64,000 nucleotides of DNA from an uncultured Bacteroidota bacterium (GTDB lineage: Bacteria > Bacteroidota > Bacteroidia > Flavobacteriales > Flavobacteriaceae), in assembly GCA_903838055.1 (NCBI GenBank), contig CAILWV010000067.1:1-64000 (forward strand), written 5' to 3'. The notes under the pieces were generated by a model that saw only the letters and a program-made list of their open reading frames with translations, had not been told where the DNA came from and searched no databases. Each line of letters opens with the position of its first letter. The first letter of the stretch is position 1. Position numbers and translations under genes: made by a program. Positions 40,601-48,133 of the stretch are shown here, in pieces.

Positions 40601-41530
40601 TAATTTGGCAAAAGTGGCACTTACAGTAGTTTCAGTAGGACCATACGAATTATAAAAGTCACGTCCTTCCTTGGCCCATTTGTTTAAAACTTGTGGCGTG
40701 CAAGCTTCACCACCGGCATTGATGATTCGTAACTTAGGCAAATCAATTGATTCCATCACAGCCAATAAACTCGGTACAGCATGAAATACTGTGATTTCAT
40801 TTTCTAATAAAATAGTACTTAATTCGTCAATGGACTTTGAAGTAACACTATCTGCAATCCATAGGGTAGCGCCTACTAAATAACTTACCCAAGTTTCTTC
40901 ACACCACATATCAAAAGAAACTGAAAAACCTTGATACACCTTATCATTTTCATTTACATTAAGAAGTGAATTTTCGGAACGAACTAAATGACATATATTT
41001 CTGTTGGTAATTGGAATTCCCTTTGGTTTTCCTGTGCTTCCAGAGGTAAATAGTACATAAGCATAGGTGTCTGGGTCTAATATTACTGTTTCTAAAACAT
41101 TATGCGTACCTTCTTCAAAAATTATTTCATTGATAACTGTGCAAGAATGATTGAATGTTCGCGACGTAATGATGAAATTAGATTGAATGTCTTCTAGAAC
41201 TGATACCACTCGCTCTTCAGGAATGTCGTAATCTAATGGAACATAAGTGCCACCACATTTTAGAATTGCTAAAATAGCTACGTGAAGTTCAATGCCTCGT
41301 TCCCACCAAACTAGGCAAGGACTTCCTTTTTTTAACCCTTTAGCTTGCAATATACAGGCTAAATTAGTTGACCATTCGTCTAAAATTTTATAACTAATTT
41401 GTTTGCCGTTAAAATAAAGCGCCGTTTTAGTAGGACGTTTTTCAACGTTCCTTTTAAATAAATTAACTAAAGTTTCTTCTTTTAAAAAATCTTTACGCTC
41501 GTCGCCAATGATCAAACTTAATTCTTTCAT
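37592..41530 (-). CDS. Single-module NRPS, A-T plus three tandem TM/hexapeptide-like C-terminal units (Pls/epsilon-poly-lysine-synthetase-like architecture)
   Basis: A domain: YVLFTSGSTGKPKG, NSYGPTETTV, YRTGD, VKLRGFRIELGEIE, LSSGKIDRKQL; T domain FFTDLGGHSLLAASF; then three units each with a TM pair and LbetaH-like hexapeptide repeats. Confidence 0.88.
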   Translation of the reverse strand: MKELSLIIGDERKDFLKEETLVNLFKRNVEKRPTKTALYFNGKQISYKILDEWSTNLACILQAKGLKKGSPCLVWWERGIELHVAILAILKCGGTYVPLDYDIPEERVVSVLEDIQSNFIITSRTFNHSCTVINEIIFEEGTHNVLETVILDPDTYAYVLFTSGSTGKPKGIPITNRNICHLVRSENSLLNVNENDKVYQGFSVSFDMWCEETWVSYLVGATLWIADSVTSKSIDELSTILLENEITVFHAVPSLLAVMESIDLPKLRIINAGGEACTPQVLNKWAKEGRDFYNSYGPTETTVSATFAKLKKGDPITIGKPLPNYGLAVVDENMHPVAIGESGELIVSGIGVSNGYLNLEDLTKEKFLPKNDALQELPGVMIYRTGDATYMDSDQNIHFIGRIDSQVKLRGFRIELGEIESILNDQIGILQAAVALKKDTNDQEQLTGYVVISKDFVFNEAIIKEQLALKLPSYMVPLTIVKLDELPRLSSGKIDRKQLPIPSNYFANTSTENNISESDSIKTKTIKVLKNIFIKEDINIENDFFTDLGGHSLLAASFVSKMRDEGKVTHASLKDIYQSRPLSALVQKWEAEVKKEAKNKKEFIKVSNWNYYCCWLAQTFSLVLIFGFLASEIFIPYLAYYFTLLEKESHLIAAIVAFIMFSIIPPMFIGLGIAIKWIVIGKYKEGKYPLWGSYYFRWWFVTTFQKIIPTQFLNGTPLYPIYMRLMGVKVENDAQLSNMTIGAEDLVTIKKDVSISSNVVLDNAVIENGYFILSKITIGNHAYIGSSAVLEGNTVIEDWGELQDLSLLEYGNTIGHAEIWKGSPSKLVETRNEKDLLEPLTITKRKLFYHRFIYSLILLLFPIFILIPLIPTIIAITELDNAAGEFEFYYLWVTPFLSAVYILMFASLNILLCRMLQKDVKPGVYPVYSKFYVKKWFVEQLNSLTLIVLHPMYATVFISKYFRALGAKIGANTEISTASNVTHPLLEIGNKSFIADAVTLGEYDVRGQRLILEKTTIGDNSFVGNSALIPQGYELSSNMLIGVLSVPPTKEQLNKEAFNDWFGSPAIGIPKRQDSQLFDASKTFSPSRKMFLSRAIIESIRIILPQTVILISSIYFIAYSSELMYNESIGKILLQLPFYYLFFIGIPVMALPILMKWILIGKYKESNHPMWSFQVWKSEMITATYEALSVPFILEYLKGTPWLPILLQLFGVSIGKRVFLNTADFTEYDMVSIGDDCALNEDCGAQTHLFEDRVMKIGKVKIGDRVTIGSRTIILYNTEIKNDITIGDLSLVMKGEVLQNNTDWTGSPISEK

Positions 41531-41562
41531 AAATATGTTTAAGTCTTTTAGACTTTATTTAA

Positions 41563-41594
41563 TTGATAGAGTTTAATTGTAATTTCTATATTTG
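41563..41594 (+). promoter_or_regulatory. Bacteroidota-type promoter for the PPTase gene
   Basis: TTG-N21-TATATTTG, 19 nt before the TTG start. Confidence 0.5.
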
Positions 41595-41613
41595 TTTTAA
41601 AAATTGATAAGTA

Positions 41614-42225
41614 TTGGAAATTTATAAAAACTGTTCTAATGTTCTAATGAGTAACGAAGAAATTAACACAAAATTATCGTTACTTCCTGATTACTTGCAA
41701 AATAAAATATCGAACTATGTTAGTACTGAAAAAAAACAACAGCGAATAGAAGGTATAGAACTCTTATCTATTGCTTTAAAAAAGAATCAAATGGATGAAA
41801 AAGAAATTCATTCTATTTATTACAATGATTTTGGAAAACCTTTTATTAGTAATGATTTTGATTTTAGTATTTCCTATTCGAAAACTACGACCGTTTTAGG
41901 TTTTATTAAAAATGGATTAGTAGGAGTAGATGTAGAAGAAATTAAACCTATTGATTGTTTGGTGTATAAAGAGTATTTCACTTCAAAAGAATGGTTATTT
42001 CTGACTCAAAGTTCGTTTAGTACTACTACTTTTTTTCAGCTTTGGACTCGTAAAGAAGCAGTTGCTAAAGCGATTGGTAAAGGTACTTTTTTAGATTTCA
42101 ACTTAATAGAAGTTTTAGAAGATAAAATCATTCTTGAAAACAAATTGTTATACGTGTCTACCAAATTTTTAGAAAACAATTGTTTGTCTATTGCTAGTAG
42201 CGATGAGGTAATTTTAATTGTATAA
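41614..42225 (+). CDS. 4'-phosphopantetheinyl transferase, Sfp type
   Basis: GLVGVDVEEIKPID and WTRKEAVAKAIGKG motifs; divergent from the NRPS. Confidence 0.88.
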   Translation: MEIYKNCSNVLMSNEEINTKLSLLPDYLQNKISNYVSTEKKQQRIEGIELLSIALKKNQMDEKEIHSIYYNDFGKPFISNDFDFSISYSKTTTVLGFIKNGLVGVDVEEIKPIDCLVYKEYFTSKEWLFLTQSSFSTTTFFQLWTRKEAVAKAIGKGTFLDFNLIEVLEDKIILENKLLYVSTKFLENNCLSIASSDEVILIV

Positions 42226-42667
42226 AAATCAACACTAGCTCAGCAAAAAAATCCTTTGAAAAATTCCGTAAATGCCATTAGGTTTTGCGTAATTTTATTA
42301 ATACATACCATATGCTTTACTAACAAATGTTGATAAATTTCAATTATTTAATTCCAAATTAGCAGGTCTTTTTTTTATTGAAAGTAATACATTTGGTAAC
42401 CAAGAAATAATATTTCAGTAAGAACCTCAAAAGAAAATTACGAAAAAGCCTATAGGCATAAAATAATTCCGGAGGATGATAGATAATTTTTATATTACCA
42501 GTTGACTTTTCAAAATCTTTTATCTATTAATTAAAAAAGAGATAGATTTATTATGCAAACAAAAGAATGGTATAATAAAAAAGAGAATTAAGAATATTGA
42601 TTCCTTTAAAACAAAATTCACTACTTCCAAAACAAGTTCCCAAACCAGATTAATTCATCATTCTGTA

Positions 42668-43105
42668 ATGGATGAATTATTCCGTAAAAGAAGACGATTA
42701 AGTAAAAGAGAAATCAATCTTACAATAAAATGGGTTAGAAATCATTATTGGAACTTCATCGGAAACATTGTTCCAGAAAGCACAACCATTGAAGAACTGA
42801 AAGGCAAGATGAGGTTCTTATTTGAACAACTTAAAACGCTACAAATGGAGAACAATCAATTAACCCTCTATTACTCCATCGAAAAAAATCCAAATGACAA
42901 TTACTTCCATTCTCATTTTTTAATTGACTGTGCAAAGGATATGATTGAACTCACTGACATTAATGATAAACTGACAATCATTTGTGAGCCAAACACAATA
43001 AGTGAATCAAGAATTTATCTTGAAGAATATGATATTAAATCTTATAAGGCCGGAGCAATATATTCCTCGAAGGAGCAGAATTTTTTTTATGAAGTTTTGG
43101 GTTAA
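42668..43105 (+). CDS. Hypothetical protein with HUH-endonuclease-like motif
   Basis: YYSIEKNPNDNYFHSHFLIDC (hydrophobic-HUH-hydrophobic) and a C-terminal Tyr/Lys-rich YDIKSYKAGAIYSSK segment. Confidence 0.4.
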   Translation: MDELFRKRRRLSKREINLTIKWVRNHYWNFIGNIVPESTTIEELKGKMRFLFEQLKTLQMENNQLTLYYSIEKNPNDNYFHSHFLIDCAKDMIELTDINDKLTIICEPNTISESRIYLEEYDIKSYKAGAIYSSKEQNFFYEVLG

Positions 43106-43200
43106 AATAGAAAGCGTTTGACTTATCAATTTTATTCCCCTATCCTTTCAAAATCGGTAGGAATAATAACGAGTTTAGAAACTTACACAACATAAATTAC

Positions 43201-43226
43201 GGAGTAAGGAAATGGAGTAAGGAAAT
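43201..43226. repeat. Tandem 13-bp direct repeat at E2 right end
   Basis: GGAGTAAGGAAAT GGAGTAAGGAAAT. Confidence 0.8.
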
Positions 43227-43292
43227 AGTTGAAATTCGTCTAAAAACTAGTAAAACCCTTTAAAATCAGTAGGTTTTGTAATCAAATTTTTT

Positions 43293-43335
43293 TTCATAAC
43301 CCTGAGGTCGAGAGTTCAAATCTCTCTCTCGCTAC
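43293..43335. repeat. att copy 3 (E2/E3 junction), two substitutions versus the tRNA
   Basis: TTCATAACCCTGAGGTCGaGAGTTCAAATCTCtCTCTCGCTAC. Confidence 0.88.
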
Positions 43336-43341
43336 TCTACA

Positions 43342-43374
43342 ACCCCTTAATATTCAGGTATTAAGGGGTTTTTT
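43342..43374 (+). terminator. att-proximal terminator, copy 2
   Basis: ACCCCTTAATAttcaggTATTAAGGGGTTTTTT. Confidence 0.85.
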
Positions 43375-43404
43375 AATTGTGTTTAATAAAGGGTATGGAT
43401 TTGC

Positions 43405-43483
43405 TCAAGTGAGGAACTTGAGATCCATAGACACGCCAAGCCTTACTACCACTTAAAAAAAGGAGGATTTTTCAAGTGAGGAA
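43405..43483. repeat. Two copies of TCAAGTGAGGAA (E3 left end)
   Basis: 43405-43416 and 43472-43483. Confidence 0.75.
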
Positions 43484-43682
43484 ACCTAAACCAGTAGTGA
43501 CATTTTATTGTTTTATATATAATTGATATCCACCTAGCTGATAATTGTTCTAATTAATTTCTTGGGATGCATCAAATCTTGGTTAGAATATATTACAGAA
43601 TAAGGATTATTTAAAATAAAATTTAAATATGAACTATCTTGAACTAAAATAAAATATTATTTATTATTTTTATAAAAAAATC

Positions 43683-44717
43683 ATGATAAGTAAAAATATT
43701 TTACTTGAAGCTATTTACAATAAGACCGGAGTTTATATAACAACCAAAAATGATTGCCGTGCAGTAAGTCAATTTATAGCTGCTGAAAAAATTGGATTTT
43801 TATCAGAATCAACTTTATATCGTTTTTTTCTATACAATTCAAATTCAAATAAACCATATAAAAACACCTTCAATGTACTTGCAAGATTTTGTGGATATCC
43901 CGATTGGAATGCATTTTTAAAATATTATGATTCAAACTATCTATTTAACGAGCCAAAATTTTTGAATAAATCAATTGAAATAGTTGTTGAGAATTTTGTT
44001 ATAAACGAAAATTTCAGCGCATTAATAGGAGTCTTCGACACACTTGAAAATGAAAATTATAAAACCAAAGAATTTTTTGGAGTTAAAACTTTTTTAAGTT
44101 TTAACAAGTCAAAACTATTTCCAAAATTCATAAAAGAGTATGGGTATCATTCTTTTGTGCGAAACATATTAATTGAAGCACTTTATGATCCACAACATAG
44201 AATAGATGGTTATGCAGAAGGAATCAAAAATTACATACTTACATCTGATATAAATTCAGAAAATTATATTCAGGATCTTATGTTTGCTCAATCGGTATTA
44301 TTTAGACATTACTATTTGACTGGAAGCAAAAAAGCAGAAGAATATGGTAAAAAACTTTATCAAGAAACTGAATGGGATTTATCCTTGAAAAATCTTCATA
44401 TTTTCCCAAAAACTCGATTTATGACTTATAAGTTTTGGTATTTAAACCAAAAAAAAGATTTCAAAACACAACATAAAGCTTATAGTAAAAATTATATTGA
44501 TTGGATTACCGAAGAAATTCAAAATACAAATTCTATTATTGAATTAAATATTATCTATCAAACCTCTTTAGAAGTATTTCAAAATTTAAACATAAAAACC
44601 CTTAAAAATAAAGTTAATATCCTAATTAAAAATAAAATAAAAAATCAACAAAACGAAAATATTGAATTTAATAAATTACATAATGCAAACGGCATATTAA
44701 ATATTTTACCTGTATGA
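43683..44717 (+). CDS. Hypothetical protein
   Basis: 344-aa ORF with 4-bp overlap into the transporter gene; N-terminal segment reads as possibly DNA-binding (TLYRFFLYN..). Confidence 0.55.
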   Translation: MISKNILLEAIYNKTGVYITTKNDCRAVSQFIAAEKIGFLSESTLYRFFLYNSNSNKPYKNTFNVLARFCGYPDWNAFLKYYDSNYLFNEPKFLNKSIEIVVENFVINENFSALIGVFDTLENENYKTKEFFGVKTFLSFNKSKLFPKFIKEYGYHSFVRNILIEALYDPQHRIDGYAEGIKNYILTSDINSENYIQDLMFAQSVLFRHYYLTGSKKAEEYGKKLYQETEWDLSLKNLHIFPKTRFMTYKFWYLNQKKDFKTQHKAYSKNYIDWITEEIQNTNSIIELNIIYQTSLEVFQNLNIKTLKNKVNILIKNKIKNQQNENIEFNKLHNANGILNILPV

Positions 44718-45565
44718 TTTATATTTTACTATCAATTCTGTTTTTTGCACTAAACAATGTTTTATGGAAAAAGAACTTACAACAATGCTCCGTTTCTTTT
44801 TTAATTGGATATAGAGCATTATTCACAAGTGTAGGAGCTGTAATAATTCTTCTATATACTTATGGATTTGATATACTTATTGACCAACCTCTATTTCGAA
44901 TTACATTAGGTTCTATTTTTGGGGTTTTAGGATTATTCTGCATGCTAATTGTTATAAAAAAAGCACCTCTACAATGGTTGGGAATTTATAATTTAGTAGG
45001 CATTGTTTTTACTGCTTTTTATTTATACTTTTTCGAAAACACACCCATCTTTAAATCGTTTATGGGATTGTTTCTAATCATCATTGGATTTGTATTCTAC
45101 ATTTATCACAATAAAGAAAAAGAATTTAATATAAGCTTGACACAACACCTATATTTACAAGCAATGACGTTTTGTTTTGGAGTTTCATCGCTTATCCATT
45201 GGAAAAATTTAGACTCAAAAGTACCTCCTATATTTATTATTTCAAATCAAGAATTAGTAGTTTTTATTACAGCAACTTGTATTTCTCTCACTAAAATTAA
45301 AATGCCTAAAATTAAAACCGACATTAAGGTTTATTTTTTTACTGCTTTACTCATGGCATTTATAATTTTTCTTGCTTTACTTTTTAGTTTTTTAGGATTG
45401 CAAATTACCAATCCATTAATTTCTAGTATACTCTTCTTAGCCACTCCCCTTTTAACTATAGTTTTAGGCTTACTATTTTTTAAAGAAAAAATGAGTTATT
45501 TTAATATCGTTGCAATACTAATTATTGCCGTTGGAGCTTTCCTTCTTCACTACCAAAACAATTAA
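44714..45565 (+). CDS. EamA/DMT family transporter
   Basis: ~10 TM segments, IYILLSILFFALNNVLWKKNL.. and C-terminal FFKEKMSYFNIVAILIIAVGAFLLHY. Confidence 0.8.
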   Translation: MIYILLSILFFALNNVLWKKNLQQCSVSFLIGYRALFTSVGAVIILLYTYGFDILIDQPLFRITLGSIFGVLGLFCMLIVIKKAPLQWLGIYNLVGIVFTAFYLYFFENTPIFKSFMGLFLIIIGFVFYIYHNKEKEFNISLTQHLYLQAMTFCFGVSSLIHWKNLDSKVPPIFIISNQELVVFITATCISLTKIKMPKIKTDIKVYFFTALLMAFIIFLALLFSFLGLQITNPLISSILFLATPLLTIVLGLLFFKEKMSYFNIVAILIIAVGAFLLHYQNN

Positions 45566-45715
45566 CTTGAACTAAGTTGAACTGATTTTGCCATTTTTAA
45601 CTTCCTATTTTTACAATTCAAATTAAAAACAGTGGAGTTCAGAACCCACTCTAAAAAACGGGGCGTATTCTGAAAAGCCAAACGAGTAGGACTAAACGAT
45701 TAAAAAAAAAACAAA

Positions 45716-45907
45716 ATGGCACAACAAATTTTAAAAGACAAAAATCACAATACTTTAGGATACATTGACACTGACTCAAACGGTAATCAAACAATTAAAG
45801 ATAAAAATCTTAACACTAAAGGGTATTATGACCCAAAAACCAACATAACAAGAGACAAAAACCACAATACTGTTGGTCACGGAAATCTATTGACTACTTT
45901 ACTTTAA
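45716..45907 (+). CDS. Small repeat protein (three KDKNhNTxGyxd units; beta-flower-like)
   Basis: MAQQILKDKNHNTLGYIDTDSNGNQTIKDKNLNTKGYYDPKTNITRDKNHNTVGHGN. Confidence 0.6.
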   Translation: MAQQILKDKNHNTLGYIDTDSNGNQTIKDKNLNTKGYYDPKTNITRDKNHNTVGHGNLLTTLL

Positions 45908-46109
45908 TAAATATTTAAGGTAGTTTGTTTTAACTGCGAACCACCTTGTTTTATTTCTCGTTAATATTACAATCATAGTTTAGCTAATTGGTAAATTATT
46001 CACTTATCGTGAAGAGATATTTTGAAAGACCATCAGCAAACCTGATTGAAGAACAAGAGTTACACTTAATTTCAGTTAGGTTAAAAAAACAAAAAACAAG
46101 ATATAAATC

Positions 46110-47171
46110 ATGATACAATTAGATGCAACCTACACCTTTGATAACGGTTCAAAATCAATCGTGTTTTCAGAAGGTAAAAAAGGAACAATTACTGGAACTT
46201 ATAATGAAGGTAACTTAAACGGAACTTTACAAGAAAATGTTTTAACAGCTACTTTTCACAATACTAAAGTTAATGCAACTGGTCTTATTGAAATTACTTT
46301 CTTTGAAAAAGGCTTTGATGCGAAATGGAAACAAGGTATCGAACCTGGGCCTATGAAAGGTAAATGGGAAGGGAAATTGTTCGTTGAAATGGATAATGTA
46401 TTACCAAAAAAGATCTTTGAATCATCTATTCAAAAGTCGGATATTGAGACTCAAGTATTGAAACTTATTAATGCTTCACAAAAAGAACAAAAAGAATTCT
46501 CAGAAGCACTATTTAATTTTGTACGAAAAAACACAGAGTACTTGTGGCTATTACCATGTTATGACACTATAATTCAATCATTTGAATATCAAATTGATGA
46601 CGAAGAAATTTCAGGAAGTATTAATGGTTTTTTATGGTCAAAAGATTGTGAGTTAGTACCAGGAAAACTTTTTTCAAATAAATCGCTCTATTTTGATACG
46701 AATGAAGAGGCTTTTTCTTATCAACCTAATGAAGAAACAGATGATTTGTTTAATTTGTTGCTTGATGATTTAAAGATATCAAAAATTGAATTAACAAATT
46801 CCTTTAAATTCATCGGACAAGATAAGGGTTCAGATCCTTATTATCGCTTGGTAAATTTACTTCGAACTTCTCTTTATGCCACTCTAGTAAAAGCTTATTA
46901 TTCTTCTGAATATAGTAATTATGAAATTGCACAAATAATAGTTGCACCTCTTAATGACCAAGAGTTAGACTTTATAAAATCATTAGGAGATATGGACAAC
47001 TTTGGTGACGATGTATTGTGGGCAATTGAAGATGTTCTATTTTGTTTTGGAATAGATATAAATGATGAAAATTATGATTCAGATTGGAATCAATTTTCAA
47101 AAGACTATGAAAAAATGGCTGAAGACATTAATGATAAAGAAAGTTATGACAACTCTTTAATTAGAATGTAA
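46110..47171 (+). CDS. Hypothetical protein with N-terminal beta-rich domain
   Basis: GSKSIVFSEGKKGTITGTYNEGNLNGTLQENVLTATFHNTKVNATGLIEITFFEKGFDAKWKQGIEPGPMKGKWEG. Confidence 0.65.
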   Translation: MIQLDATYTFDNGSKSIVFSEGKKGTITGTYNEGNLNGTLQENVLTATFHNTKVNATGLIEITFFEKGFDAKWKQGIEPGPMKGKWEGKLFVEMDNVLPKKIFESSIQKSDIETQVLKLINASQKEQKEFSEALFNFVRKNTEYLWLLPCYDTIIQSFEYQIDDEEISGSINGFLWSKDCELVPGKLFSNKSLYFDTNEEAFSYQPNEETDDLFNLLLDDLKISKIELTNSFKFIGQDKGSDPYYRLVNLLRTSLYATLVKAYYSSEYSNYEIAQIIVAPLNDQELDFIKSLGDMDNFGDDVLWAIEDVLFCFGIDINDENYDSDWNQFSKDYEKMAEDINDKESYDNSLIRM

Positions 47172-47183
47172 ATTATACAAATC

Positions 47184-47861
47184 ATGGAACATATAAAAAT
47201 TAAAGAATTATATAAATCTAGATATAATTTTCATGACTTCTACGAAGTTGTTACTACATTAATCAACGAAAATATAATATTAAATAAAGGAAGTAATCAA
47301 AAGGTGCAAAAGGATAAATTTGAATGCCAAAATGGTGATGTCCGGGTAGATTTACCTATAAGTTTAGGTCATAAAAATGGTAATTATAGAATTGCAATTT
47401 TAGGATTAGAACCAAGAGATTCAAAATCAAAATTCAACATAGAAAGATCGGGTAAATTTGTGTTTGGTACTCCCTTTGGAATTGAATATTGGACTGAAAA
47501 AAATAAATATTACAGGTGCTTTGAGGATCTAATAAAAAGAGACGATTGTTACCTATATTTTACTGATGTAGTGAAAGAATATGAAGTTAAATCATCAAAA
47601 GGAGATGCGGATGTAAATGCTCGAAAAACATTTTGGAAAAAAGCAGCCGATATTGAAAACATATCATTTTTAAAAAAGGAATTAGAGATTTTAAATCCAA
47701 CTTATATTATTGCTTTAGGAAATGATACGTATACTTTTTTACATCAACAATTCGGTGATAAAGTTATAAAAGTAGTTCATCCAAATGCCAGACAGAATAT
47801 GCAGTCCAAAGAAAATTCATGGGATATTGCAAAAAAACAATTGAATGTTATTTTTATTTAA
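47184..47861 (+). CDS. Uracil-DNA-glycosylase-like family protein
   Basis: IAILGLEPRDSKSK..FVFGTPFGIEYW, NPTYIIALGNDTYTFL, KVVHPNARQNM. Confidence 0.6.
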   Translation: MEHIKIKELYKSRYNFHDFYEVVTTLINENIILNKGSNQKVQKDKFECQNGDVRVDLPISLGHKNGNYRIAILGLEPRDSKSKFNIERSGKFVFGTPFGIEYWTEKNKYYRCFEDLIKRDDCYLYFTDVVKEYEVKSSKGDADVNARKTFWKKAADIENISFLKKELEILNPTYIIALGNDTYTFLHQQFGDKVIKVVHPNARQNMQSKENSWDIAKKQLNVIFI

Positions 47862-47946
47862 TTTAAAATCAAAATAGAACTTTGATTTTAAATATTTTTT
47901 GGATGAAATCATATATTAAAACAGTAAGGGCAAAAAATGTTTTTAT

Positions 47947-47971
47947 CCAAGTGAGGAAATCAAGTGAGGAA
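47947..47971. repeat. Tandem 13-bp direct repeat at E3 right end
   Basis: CCAAGTGAGGAAATCAAGTGAGGAA. Confidence 0.8.
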
Positions 47972-48051
47972 ATGATAGTTTTTTAAATTATGATTTTAAA
48001 AAACCCTATATATTAAAGGGGTTTATTGCTCGAAAAAATATTTAAGATATT

Positions 48052-48094
48052 TTCATAACCCTGAGGTCGGGAGTTCAAATCTCCCTCTCGCTAC
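48052..48094. repeat. att copy 4 (distal boundary of the array)
   Basis: 43 bp identical to the tRNA 3' end. Confidence 0.9.
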
Positions 48095-48100
48095 AAATTA

Positions 48101-48133
48101 ACCCCTTAATATTCAGTTATTAAGGGGTTTTTT
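48101..48133 (+). terminator. att-proximal terminator, copy 3, probably the ancestral tRNA-Met terminator
   Basis: ACCCCTTAATAttcagtTATTAAGGGGTTTTTT. Confidence 0.85.

Larger units (their letters stand above)
35768..43335. mobile_element. Element E2: att-bounded island lacking an integrase (CIME-like), carrying NRPS/PPTase
   Basis: Flanked by tRNA-3'-end repeats at 35721 and 43293; left end duplicated at E3 left end. Confidence 0.75.
43336..48094. mobile_element. Element E3: att-bounded island lacking an integrase (CIME-like)
   Basis: Flanked by tRNA-3'-end repeats at 43293 and 48052. Confidence 0.75.

Noticed and set aside
18069-48094. Regularly recurring ~45-bp repeat considered as a CRISPR-like or transposon repeat
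   Set aside because: Copies are 4-18 kb apart and are the tRNA-Met 3' end, so they are att sites; no short spacers, no cas genes.
35768-48094. Hypothesis that E2 and E3 are insertion sequences or transposons
   Set aside because: No transposase, no terminal inverted repeats; boundaries coincide with tRNA-derived att copies.
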